A stretch of 64,000 nucleotides of DNA from Cordia subcordata (Eukaryota; Streptophyta; Magnoliopsida; Boraginales; Cordiaceae), in NCBI GenBank assembly GCA_028554755.1, contig JAPTOF010000016.1, forward strand, positions 6,919,001 to 6,983,000, in the 5' to 3' direction. How positions within the stretch are numbered: the first letter of the stretch is position 1; the number at the start of each line of letters is the position of its first letter. The notes beneath the pieces are model-generated. The model saw only the letters and a list, made by a program, of their open reading frames with translations. It had not been told where the DNA came from and did no database searches. Below, piece after piece: positions 49,883-60,771 of the stretch. Made by a program: the position numbers and the translations under genes.

Positions 49883-50317
49883 TGGAAGATTGAGCTAGCC
49901 ATGGAATGTACAACGTGACATATCTCCTTCGGTGACATGGAAGAACCGACAGCCTGCGCAAGTTGATCTGTCATGTAATCAATCCATTGCTGTTGCCATT
50001 GGCTATTTAAGGTGTTATTAATAGCATTCTGACTTGAACGAGGTTTACTGCTTCCGTGGTTTGGGGGGAAATCATGTGTTGTAAAAGAAAATTCTGCTCA
50101 GTGTTGATACACAACCTGAAGTTGTTATTACTAGTGCTGCTGCGAGGAACTTAATAAATTGATACGTCGTTTGGGTGCATTGTCTAATTATTATTACCTG
50201 AGTGATACAATGTTTTCTGAAGTTTAGATGGCTTTTTTTAATCATTCTTAAGCAGATGCTGTTTGGTCTATTGAAATATTTGAGAATGCACTGGTCTCTG
50301 TTATATGTTTCAACACC
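49883..50317. other. 3' UTR and downstream DNA of TFIIE beta
   Basis: Contains AATAAA-like signals near 50153 (TTAATAAATTG). No gene. Confidence 0.5.
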
Positions 50318-50326
50318 CCAGAATTA
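50318..50326 (+). repeat. Left 9-bp target-site duplication
   Basis: CCAGAATTA, identical to 50940-50948. Confidence 0.92.
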
Positions 50327-50939
50327 GGAATTTTTTTATAAATGACACATATAGTAAACTTTTTTACAAAAATAACATTGTTTTGAAATGGTTTTCAAAA
50401 ATAGCCTTTCCGGTTTTTCAATAGCTGAAATGGTTTTTCAATCAACGAAATTGATGCATTTATTACTGTACAGTTGGAATAGTCATTTTTTACTTTTGAA
50501 GAGCCAAATTCGGCGATTGAATAGCGGAATTTGACGAAGTTTAAACCACCGCGGTAAATATGCTTACTTTTTATATTTTCGGCTATTGAATAGCCGAATT
50601 CGGTTATTAAATAACCAAATTTGTCACGTGGTCATAAAAGAAGTTATGTTTATTCAAAAGTTATTAGTTTCAGCGATTGAATAGCCGAAATTTGACAAAT
50701 TTAAACCATCTCGATAAATTTGCCGACTTTTTACATTTTTGGTGATTGAATAGCCGAATTCACCACGTGGCTTGATAGCGTATTATAAAAAGAAGTTACG
50801 TTTATTCAAAAAACTTTTGTTTTTTCATAAGCCATTTTCGACTATTCAAAAGCCGAAAAGACTATTTTTGAAATCTATTTAAAAACAATACTATTTTTAT
50901 GAAAAAGTTTACCATTTATATTATTTATAAAAAAAATCC
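50327..50939. mobile_element. 613-bp non-autonomous MULE
   Basis: Begins GGAATTTTTTTATAAATGA and ends TTTATAAAAAAAATCC, with inverted arms of about 100 bp that closely match those of the 7.3-kb MULE at 9992. Perfect 9-bp target duplication CCAGAATTA on both sides. The interior has no coding capacity and is filled with copies of GGCTATTGAATAGCCGAA and variants in both orientations. The exact target duplication suggests a more recent insertion than the large copy. Confidence 0.93.
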
Positions 50940-50948
50940 CCAGAATTA
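50940..50948 (+). repeat. Right 9-bp target-site duplication
   Basis: CCAGAATTA, identical to the left flank. Confidence 0.92.
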
Positions 50949-51088
50949 TTATGGTTGTAATGTTACTGTGACAAGACCAGGTGATGTCTACATCTCCCTT
51001 CTTTCCTGTTTGTTCCTTTGAGCTATCTCGCGCCTTTCATCTCAGTTTGATTATCTTGTTTTGGCCTCCTTTAGACTTGACGTATTAA

Positions 51089-51336
51089 GGGTTTGGCTGG
51101 ATTGGTTTTTTTTTTTTAAAAAATAAAAATAAAAAAATGTACTTTTTTTCCTTAAAAAAAAATATTTTTTTAGTAATACTTATTTAGTTTGACTTTTAAA
51201 AAATTGAAAGTTTTAAAAACTCTCAAATATAGTTTTTTTTTTTAGAAGTTAGAACTTTTAGTTTTTCAAAAAAGTATTTCTTTAAAAAAATGTCAAAAAA
51301 AAAATGCTTCTAAAAATAGGCAATCCAAATGACCTC
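51089..51336. mobile_element. Tourist-like MITE with TAA target duplication
   Basis: Ends GGGTTTGGCTGGATTG and CAATCCAAATGACCTC; TAA at 51086-51088 and 51337-51339. 248 bp of mostly A/T runs. Confidence 0.82.
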
Positions 51337-51388
51337 TAAAGTGTTTAGTTTACTGAGTATGTGAAACTTCAAGAAGAAAATGTAGTAA

Positions 51389-51882
51389 GGCTTTATTTGG
51401 ATAGTTGTGACATTTTAACTAAGAAGTGTTTGGTTTGGGTTTATTTTTAGTCAAACATGTTTAAAATCTAATTTAAACTAATAGAAGTATTTGTTTTAAT
51501 AAAAAATAAGTACTTTTTTAAGTGAATTTAAGTGGAAAATAAAAAGCTCCTTACCTACAATTTTTGCTTTTTATGACTTTAATCACTTTGGGAGGGAAAA
51601 AAAAGTTTGATCAAATCATTTACTATTTTATCTTTACCTTTTTATTTTTATTACAAAATATATTTATTATTTTATCTTATACTTACTTTTTAAATTCTAT
51701 TTTAATGTCCTTAATAGTTATTTTAACCATATAAGTTACTTTTTAACCTATTTTAATCAAATATATAAATATTTATTTTTATAACTACAACTATTATTCA
51801 AATATGTAATTATTTAAAGTCGACAATGAAAAAGCCAAAAGTACTTTAAATATATTTTTGATAATCCAATCCAAACACCCTC
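51389..51882. mobile_element. Tourist-like MITE, larger, with TAA target duplication
   Basis: Ends GGCTTTATTTGGAT and CCAATCCAAACACCCTC; TAA at 51386-51388 and 51883-51885. 494 bp, non-coding, 49 bp from the previous MITE. Confidence 0.72.
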
Positions 51883-51885
51883 TAA

Positions 51886-52571
51886 AGCTGTTGATTATTT
51901 AATGAGCCGTTGATTGTTTGGCGAGTGTTAAGAGTTGAGCTTCTAATTATTTTAAAGAAAATATTAAAATTTTAAAATTATGGAGCAGAATTTTTGAGGA
52001 AAAAAAAAGATGATTTATGACATAATGTAAAGATAGTTTTTCACAAGTATTTTTTGAAAAACTCTAATTTAAAGCTTTTAGTTTTTAAACCTTTTTTAGC
52101 TTTGGTTTTTTATATAAAAGTTATTTAAAAAAGTTGGCTAAATAAATTATTTTTAACTTTTAAATTTACAAAAAAATAATCCTGAGTATATATACACATT
52201 GGGCCAAATATATTGTCACACACTCGGGCAAAAACAATACTTTTTTTTTCTTTTGTAATAAATATTTAGATTGACTCTTAAAAAAGAAAAAGAATTTTTT
52301 TTTTGAGTTTTTCAAAGAAGTGTTTTTTTTTTAAAAATAGAATAAGTAAAAAAGTGTTTTTTCTTTTTGAAAAAAAAAAAATCAACCCAAACAATTAGGC
52401 GCCAATCATAAATTGTTTCTTAAAAAGTTCGTTATTCCTAGTCCACACGTTTCCACCTCAAGTATCTTCTTCACAGCCTTTGCATCTTTTCCCCAACTAC
52501 TTACTATAAACTCCTTATAAGTTAAAAGATGAAATCATCTTCAGAACTTATATCATAAAACAACCACCACA
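51886..52571. other. Promoter region of the UP3-like gene
   Basis: AT-rich DNA with long T and A runs (52240-52395) that look like MITE debris, then the short 5' leader of the UP3-like gene. Confidence 0.45.
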
Positions 52572-55539
52572 ATGCAGATATTTACTCCTTCAAGCACTCC
52601 TCTCACCACTTGCTATCTCAGCCGTACGATCTCAAGAACACATTCTGCTTTTTCAAGAAAACCTTTTTGCTTAAACCCCTTTTCAATCCCAAGAAGCAAA
52701 TTGAATTGGAGTTGTAAGTTTGTTAACTTCTTTTTTTTTTTTTTTTCAGTAGTTTGGTTCTCTTGCTTTTTTCTGTGGCTATAAGTGAGTGTTGTGAGTT
52801 TAGATGCTAACTTGCATAACCATTTTGAACCAAATTTGAGGTCCAAGAGAATTAGGGCTCATTTGGATTGGGTTTTTAAAATGCGTTTTTCTTAGAAACT
52901 CTTGAAGAAAGTGCTTTTTTAGAAGCTAAAAGTTTTAGCTTTTGGGGAAAGCTGAAATTGAACTATTTCTTTTTTTTTTTTCTCAGAGTTTCAGCTTGTT
53001 TTAATGTCCAATCCAAATACTTATTGCAGATTTGTTTTTCCTTTTTCCTTCTAGAAAAATGTTAATCCAAACATGCGCTTATTCTAAAAGCGATAAGTTA
53101 GTTAAGCTTGTGGGTTCCGATCTTGACCTGAGGTGTAATATATATTTTTGCTGGTTGTTTTGATGGCGCTTTTTTTTTTTTTTTTTGTTTTCCGTCCCTT
53201 CCCTTTCTCCTCTTAGTGGATGGAGTATTGAGAAAAAGTTGGCATTTTGGGAGAATGATTAATCGAACGGCTGTATTTGCTTCAGCTGAGGATCAGAATT
53301 TGAGCACTCACGCATTAAAGAAAAGGTCTTTTAGCTGCCCCTTAATTCTTCATCAAATCTTGATACTTAATTGCCACAGTGTGCGCTCACGCACAGACAC
53401 ACTTATTTGGCTTGATCAAATAGATGTTTTTGATTTAGGGCTCGTTTGGATTGGCTTTTCCTAGAAGTGTTTTTTTCAAAAAAACCTTTGGAAAAGTGCT
53501 TTTTTGAGAAAGCTAAAAGTGTCTGGCTTCGGAATTTTTTTTAAAGCATTTTAAAAAGCCAATTCAAACAGGCCCTTTTATCTACCTAATTTGTGCATTG
53601 TGATATAATCTAATTCTGTTATCCGCTGCTGTATCACTACATTCTCATTAACATTGCCTTGTCTGAAGCTAGGCTAGAGTGAGCATTTTGAGTGAATGGA
53701 AATTCTTGCTTGAGGTTTGTGTAACTGAACATCTCTCTCATGCCTAATTGGTGCAGAGAAGTTGTTGAACATGTATGCCTGCTCAAAGCAAAGGAGGATT
53801 TATCTGAGGAACAGGAGAAGGATATGTTGGATTACCTTTATACAGTTCAGTACCAAATGCGTGGCATTGTTGCCATATCTCTAGGTGCTTAATTTCAATT
53901 ACCATATCATGATTTTTTTTTTGATCCCGCATCTGTTTGATGCTCTAATTGCAGCCTCTTGCTGTACTCTATTTGTCGATGAGCCAGTCCATAATATAAG
54001 ACATTCGGATCTATCAACAGTCGCTTTGGAGAATGATATTTTAATAGTTGCCTAAGGATTCTTATTATTCATAATGAGCTGAAACCATTAGGCATTGCTT
54101 GGTAAAATTCTGTGTACTTCCCTAGATGGTCTACCAATGTGGTTCTGTTTCGTCTGCGCATTAACTCACTTTTGTATTCCCTGCAAGTTCATTTTAGAGG
54201 CTAGTACACAAATTTCATGCCTAGTAATGTTCATAAACTTATTCAGTATTTATGATGCATCTATTTACCCCTGTAGGACGTGTCTCCAATCAAAATGCAG
54301 AAAATTGTACCCATGCTGTCTATATGCGATTCCAGCGAAAAGAGGATCTTGCTAAGTTCTATGACAATCCTGCCTACAAAGGGGTTCTCAGAGATCATAT
54401 AATGCCATACTGCCATGTATGCACTAACATGTAAACACCAACACTCTCAGTATCTCTTGAATTATTTTCTTCAAACTCTTAAGTGCTGTATATTCCTCAA
54501 TCTGGATATTCTACAACTTATGCCCTTGAACCTTTTCCTTTCTTGTGTCTCTAGGGACTTCTAAATGTGGATTATGAATCTGAAGTAGAAGATGATATTC
54601 TGCCCATATTTCGCAAAGGAGAGGTTGGAGGAAGCACCAAAGCATCCAATTTTCATTTTGTTCCTCTTTAAAGTCTTTATAATATGCCACAAGTTCTATT
54701 CCTGTATAATTCTTGTGTGGCAGGAGTTTAATTATGGTGTAGAGCTCATTCTTCTTATAGCATTTGGTAAGAACTCATTAAGTGGGCCTGCAAAAGATGC
54801 TTTGGCTGCTCTGCAAAAGCTGGCAATGGAGTCTCCTTCCTTGATTGTTCAAGTCACAATAGGTGTGTGCATTGAATAAATGGCTTATGATGAATTCTTT
54901 TGTTATACAATTTATTTATTTTGGCATATAACTATAAAGTTTGCTCTCTTGTAGCTACAGTGATTTTATCTCTTTGCTCTTGTAGATGTAACTTAGTCTT
55001 ACCACCAGTTCTGTCCAATGTTTTGTCAGCAACTAATGCTTTTCTGTTCCATTTCCAGGTTCAAATATTAATCTTAGTGATACAGAATATACCCATGGTG
55101 TTGTGATAAGATTTCGGTCATGTAAGCTTTCTTTTGTGTTCTCTAACTTATGCATTTACATTGGACTTAATGTTAACAACTTGAGCATCTTTCAGCTGAA
55201 GCATGCGAGATGTTTGTGAACAGTTCAGAATATCAGAATGTGAGACATCTGATCTATCAGTTTCTTCATCGCAAATAAGACTTATCTTTTACATTACAAT
55301 GGGATGCTGAGCTTGTTTAAGAATCTACATTTGCGGCTTAAATTGAATTTCATTATTTTATTTTTCAGCATCATTGCTTGATTATTTAGCTAAATGTTAA
55401 TTTATTGATGTTTATGAAATCCTAAAGACTGGATTTAAACTTGAAAATGCAGATGTGGTCATCTAAATTTCAACCGTTCATCCAAAAGTCTCTCCTTGCT
55501 CATTATTCTGTTGATCCAGTGGGAACAGAGCTGATGTAG
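52572..55539 (+). CDS. UP3: UP3-like stress-response A/B-barrel protein, probably plastid (nine exons)
   Basis: The CDS is join(52572..52713, 53217..53325, 53757..53884, 54277..54416, 54555..54623, 54724..54862, 55059..55121, 55196..55239, 55453..55539), 306 residues, in frame throughout. Residues 1-70 are Ser/Thr/Arg-rich with few acidic residues, typical of a chloroplast transit peptide. Two dimeric A/B-barrel (Dabb, stress-responsive) repeats follow: about 84-195 (EVVEHVCLLKAKEDLSEEQE; THAVYMRFQRKEDLAKFYDN) and about 197-300 (YGVELILLIAFGKNSL; YTHGVVIRFRSSEACEMFVN). The build matches Arabidopsis UP3; biochemical function of the family is not settled. Introns 1 and 2 each contain a Tourist-like MITE. 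The intron 2 donor is AAAAG|GTCTTT, weaker than the others. The small exons 7-9 were placed by splice sites and frame. Confidence 0.9.
52855..53078. mobile_element. Tourist-like MITE in intron 1 of the UP3-like gene
   Basis: Ends GGGCTCATTTGGATTG and TTAATCCAAACATGCGC with TTA on both sides (52852-52854, 53079-53081). 224 bp. Confidence 0.82.
53438..53575. mobile_element. Tourist-like MITE in intron 2 of the UP3-like gene
   Basis: Ends GGGCTCGTTTGGATTGGC and GCCAATTCAAACAGGCCC, 138 bp, with T-rich flanks (TTA on the left; TTTTA on the right). Confidence 0.78.
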
Positions 55540-56455
55540 CAAAGAGACATTTCCACTTGACGACTTTCTCTTTTACTTCAATTTCGGTCTTATGAGGACA
55601 TAATTCATTTGCTCAAAAGATTTTATGAATTGAATGCTGGGTACTGAAAATAACATGTCAAACTTCGGTTGGTTTCCATTAGGCAGGTGAGAGTCCAAGA
55701 GTGTTCATCTATTCATAGTACCATTTTCCTGGTTATTGACATTGTTATTACTTGTATAGATCCCATTTATACCCTGACATTCAGAAAATGTAAGAGCAGC
55801 AGTGTAGCAATAATGATTGGATGCTGTTTCTCATTAATTCTTGCTAGCTTAATGCAACTTAATCAAAAAATTCTCTAAGTGGCATATTCTTTTACTTTCT
55901 GCGAAAATGTTGCGTTTCTCTTCCTAGCGTTATAGTAATGCTTCCAGTGCTACGAGGTAATGGGTCCAATCTGAAAAGAGAGGTGAAGATACTTTGCAAA
56001 TATATATGACAGTGTAAGTCTTATTGAGGGTCTTGGTTCTACACAATCCCTGGTGTTCAAGTCTAAGTGTTAGGTGTATAACGATGGCCACTACTTGAAT
56101 TTATATTTATTAATGCTTGATAGAGAAGGTAGGCAGTAGCTCGAGATTCTTTATCTGTTTCGTGTCTAGGGTGAAAATTTGCATCAGGATGTGCCTTCCT
56201 GTGCCTATTGAACATGCTTAGAGTTCTGGCCTTAACCAAGAAAGACAGAGATGGAAAGAAAATGGCCTGGATTTCTTTAACATATGAATCGGCGATTGAT
56301 AGCGGATCTCATCATCAACAAGAAGAGAAGGCGGGGATGGAATTGAGGTTAGAGAAGAAGTGCACAGAGAGATGAAATTATGCATTAAATAGGTATGTCT
56401 TTGGACATGCTGGAACAATTGAACACTGCAGTAGCACTAAAATGACCTAGTTGCG
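55540..56455. other. 3' UTR of the UP3-like gene and intergenic DNA
   Basis: No clear gene. A short frame at about 56255-56361 (SAIDSGSHHQQEEKAGMELR) may belong to the remnant that follows. Confidence 0.4.
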
Positions 56456-56970
56456 AGCACCCAAGCTACCATGGAAGGAGTAGCAGAATGAAAGAAGGCA
56501 GCTGCAAAAGCAGCAGCTAAAGGTCCTGGATCTTGTTACGCAAAGGCCACGGCGGAGGAGCTTTGTAATAGTGGCAAAGGGAATTACTGAAGGAGGAGAA
56601 CAGAAAGTCTTGAGATTCGACTCACAGATGCTACTGAAACTATCCATGGTGCTGGTGAACTTCTTGTTGAAAAGAGAGAAACCGAGGAAACAGCTAAGGT
56701 CACAATGGTGGCAACGGTTCTTCTTTCAAACTTTTTTTGTTTTTTATTTCTCTTTTATTCGGACTAAACAAGTATATTTCCTCAAATTTTCCTAGTAGTT
56801 ATGGTTAATAATCCCCTGTTTCTTTGTCTATACTTTTCAATGTTTTTAGTGAAGTTTCATAAATATGCAGGAAGAGAATTAGAAGCTAAAGAAGCAAATG
56901 GAGAAACTGAAGAGAAAGTGGAAGATGGAGATGGAGATGGAGATGATCAGCATCAAGCGGTATCTTGCTG
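56456..56970 (+). pseudogene. Unrecognised coding-like remnant
   Basis: In one frame from about 56488 the sequence reads KAAAKAAAKGPGSCYAKAT, then passes a single TGA (about 56586) and continues SLEIRLTDATETIHGAGELL and VEKRETEETAKV. After an intron-like gap a second block at about 56875-56970 reads ELEAKEANGETEEKVEDGDG, ending at a TGA. The composition (Ala/Lys, then acidic) is unlike the flanking DNA and looks translated. I do not recognise the family. The two blocks do not join in frame with an obvious donor, so this may be a broken gene or a gene whose structure I have not solved. Confidence 0.35.
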
Positions 56971-57272
56971 AGTGCCCTCTGCCATAAGCTGCATCACAAC
57001 CATTAACTATTAGCAATTAATATCCAGGATCATAGCTGTCTGATGATCAAGCGTGGAGGATCAATTTGACGCCATATATCAAGAACAATTATGATTTACT
57101 TGGGACTTCCCTTTGTCATTGAGAAGATTTTATTAAGCAACTGATCTCTAATGATCCATGTTCATGCTGCTCATGAGATAATGCAACAAACTCTTCTTCT
57201 GAACATTGTAAACACACTTTTCATTTATGAACCATTGCATCCATTATTCTTTTGATAGTCATTTATTCATGC

Positions 57273-58588
57273 TATTGCTTTTGAACATTGTTCTATTTAT
57301 AATCATTCACAGAAGCAGCATAAAAGGAAAAGAAAGAAACAACTTCACTCATCTTCTTCATAAAATTTTCGTATCATACTTGCAGAAATTATATTACGTG
57401 ATTATCTATAACTAACACATTTACATTGCATAGCAAAATTTGTGTGCATAAATGAAAGATCTAGAAAGAATTGATCTCTGATTGTTCCCGAGTACGATCA
57501 GAGAAACTTACTAGGACAATGAGGATGTGAGGCTTTCTGCAGGATTTTTCGTGCTACCAAGAGAATGTAGAGTTGTTTTCTTTACGAGTTTGAAAAATAA
57601 TATGTTTTGTTAATATAGATTTATTTTGTCAAGATAAAATTTTAAGGGCAAATCTAAAATTGAAGTAAGAAGGTCAATTTCAACGAATGTGACGGTTAGT
57701 CAATAGAGTTAAATGGCTATTTAATATTTATTTACATTATAGGAAAAATGTAATTAGTTTATACATTAAGAGGGTTAAGTGATAAATCCATTAAAATAAT
57801 TGAATATTCAACTTATTGTCGATATTATCAAATACTTTTTTTTTTCTTTTGTTGGTGACCAAACAATCATTTATGAATTTTCATGGTACAACAAATTACA
57901 AATTTATATTTTTTGTTCTAAATTTATTTTTATTTTCTTGGTTAACAAAATAATAATAATATTCTTATCACAATCATGAAAGGGTACACTCTTAACTCTT
58001 GTCATGAGGGATACATTTTTATTGCGAAGAGATATACTTTCTTTTCTTAGTGGGAGGTAGCAAGAATTAATTGTTGATCATTCTAGGAAAGGAGACTCTT
58101 CTAGCATCATCTCCCAATAATCTTCTAATTGCATCTGGTGGGTCCTCTAAAATGTGAATCACCAACTAATCTGTACATTTGTTGGCTTCTCTCTATATAT
58201 ATGTCTTAACTGAAAGCTCAAAAGTCTCAGCATCCATTTGCATTCCTCAACCAACGGCATCATAGGCCTTGAGTGTTCATTAATTCCATTAACCCAGTGA
58301 GTGAAAACTTGAGAGTACATCTCAATCTACAAATTCGTAGCACTCCTTCTTATAACTTCCTGTAACCCCTCATAGAGCGCATTAATTTCTGCCACATTGC
58401 TAGTGGTAATGCCAAGATTTAGGACAAAACCACATACCCATGTACCAAGTTCATCACGAACCAAGTAACCTACTGCTTTATAACCTGAATTGCCCTTGAA
58501 GCAACCATCTACATTTAATTTCCAGTGGCTCCTATAAAATAAATTAATCTCATTACGGCAAAATATTAGAAAAGTTATTATTATTAGT
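57273..58588. repeat. 1.3-kb tandem duplication, copy 1
   Basis: Direct repeat of 58589-59966. It starts ATTGCTTTTGAACATTG and ends just before ATTGCTTCTGAACATTG. Identity by eye is high along the whole unit, with small indels. It contains an RNase H-like pseudogene on the minus strand. Confidence 0.9.
58062..58545 (-). pseudogene. RNase H-like retroelement domain, copy 1
   Basis: The minus strand contains the same blocks as copy 2: KLNVDGCFKGNSGYKAVGYL at the domain start (58525 downward), a GLGTWVCGFVLNL-like strand and INALYEGLQEV around the catalytic Glu. Stops and frameshifts interrupt it. It belongs to the RVT_3 RNase H family of plant retroelements. Confidence 0.65.
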
Positions 58589-59966
58589 ATTGCTTCTGAA
58601 CATTGTTCTATTGATAATCATTCACAGAAGCAGCATAAAAGGAAAAGAAAGAAACAGCTTCACCCATCTACTTCATAAAATTCTCGTATCATACTTGCAG
58701 AAATTATATCACGTGATTATCATAACTAACACATTTAACATTGCAAGCAAAATTTGTATACATAAATGGAAGATCTAGAAAGAATTGATCTCTGATTGTT
58801 CCCGAGTACGATCAGAGAAACTTAGTCGGACAATGAGGATGTGAAGCTTCCTGCAGGATTTTTTCTGCTACCAAGAGAATGTATAGTTGTCTTCTTTACG
58901 AGTTTGAAAAATAATATGTTTTTGTTAATATAGATTTATTTTGTCAAGATAAAATTTTAAAGGCAAATCTAAAATTGAAGTAAGAAGGTCAATTTCATTG
59001 AATGTGATGGCCGGTCAATTTCAAGTAATGTGACGGTCAGTCAATGGAGTTAAATGGCTATTTAATATCTATTTATGTTATGGGAAAAATGTTAGTAGTC
59101 TAGACATTAAGAGGTTAAGTGAAAAATTCATTAAAATAATTGAATATTCAACTTATTGTTGATATTATCAAATACATTTTTTTTTCTTTTGTAGGTGACC
59201 AAACAATCATTTATGAATTTTCATGGTACAACAAATTACAAATTTATATTTTTTGTTTTAAATTTATTTTTATTTTCTTGGTTAAGAAACCAAAATAATA
59301 ATAATAACATTCTTATCACAATCATGAAAGGGTGCATTCTTGAATCTTGTCACGAGAGGTACATTTTTATTACAAAGAGATATACTTTCTTTTCTTATTG
59401 GGAGGCAGCAAGAATTAATTGTTAATCATTTTAGGAGAGGAGACTCCTCTAACATCATCCCCCAATAATCTTCTAATTGCATTTGGTGGGTCCTCTAAAA
59501 TGTGAATCCCAAGTGGCATTGTTAGACCAAAATTCACCAACCAATTTGTACATTTATTGACTTCTCTATATATATGTCTTAACTGAAAGCTCGAAAGTCT
59601 TAACATCCTTTGCATTCCTCAACCAACGGCATCATAGGCCTTGAGTGTTGAATAGTTCCATTGACCCAATGAGGATTTGAAAGTCCGTCTCAATCTACAA
59701 ATTCGTAGCACCCCTTCTTATAACTTCCCGTAACCCCTCATAGAGCGCATTAATTTCTGCCACATTGCTAGTGGCAATGCCAATATTTAGGACGAAACCA
59801 CATACCCATCTACCAAGTTCGTCACGAACCAAGCAACCTGCTATTGTATAATCTGAATTACCCTTGAAACAATCATCCACATTTAATTTCCAGTGGCTCC
59901 TATAAATAAATTAATCTCGTTATAACAAAAATAATAGAAAAGCTATATTATTATTATTATTATTAT
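58589..59966. repeat. 1.3-kb tandem duplication, copy 2
   Basis: Direct repeat of 57273-58588. Near 58990-59045 it carries an extra ~30 bp (a duplicated GTCAATTTCA...AATGTGA segment) and it ends in an (ATT)n tract. Confidence 0.9.
59415..59925 (-). pseudogene. RNase H-like retroelement domain, copy 2
   Basis: The minus strand from 59915 reads SHWKLNVDDCFKGNSDYTIA, then LGRWVCGFVLNIGIATSNVA and EINALYEGLREVIRRGATNL. After a stop near 59695 the C-terminal block reads LRHIYREVNKCTNWLVNFGL and ILEDPPNAIRRLLGDDV. These match the strand order and E/D/H landmarks of RVT_3 RNase H. The first catalytic position NVDG reads NVDD here. The break in the middle means no intact domain. Confidence 0.75.
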
Positions 59967-60771
59967 TTGGATAAAAGTCAGGGGTACACACCCCTAACAC
60001 ATATGGCTCTGCCACTGCTGTTCGGGTGGCTCTCTGCAAGAGATTTTGAAGCTGGCCCAAAACCCCCGAGATAACCCAAAACCCAATGGGTAGGCTTTAT
60101 GATTAGTAAATCAGGTTACACAATTACTAACTTCTTTGTACACGTGTTTGATTTTGAAATCCTTTTATGATTATAGCATATCATTTTCCTTCGAGTTGGA
60201 TTGGTGGTATCCACGCCTCTTAAGGCTAGTTTTACTGAGTGACATTAATTGTACCTCTACGCTTTGATCTAATTACTATCGGTCAGTTGTATATAATAAA
60301 ATTTCTTGCTTTTTGGAAAAAAAAAAAAAAAAGCACACAATGCGGTTTCCAAAACAAGATAAATAGTGTATGTGAAATATATGAATTTCGAAAAAATTTG
60401 AAGAGAAATTTTTTTTCTTTTTTTTTTTTGGCTTCTAGAATAAGAAACCTGTATTGTTGATGTCCTCACACAATCTTCTTACTTACGTAAAAAAATAAAA
60501 AATAAAAAATAAAAATTCTGGTGTACGGGCCAAAGAGTGGCTATCAATCGAATAATTAAAGACTGTTATTAGTAAGGCAGTCTACACACTAGGTAAATGC
60601 GAGTCATAATATATACAAAGTGTATGACACGAGGAATTCTATCTTGACTGATGCAATATACATCTTATGGTGCTATAACAAAGAGAAAACAATACTTACC
60701 AATGCTATAAAGTATAAACAATAAACTGCAAAGCTACATATATGTATGTGATGAAGAGAAGCAACAGATGA
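59967..60771. other. Gene-free stretch
   Basis: Contains poly-A/poly-T runs at 60318-60333 and 60410-60429 and the likely 3' UTR of the CLE gene near 60700-60771. Confidence 0.45.
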
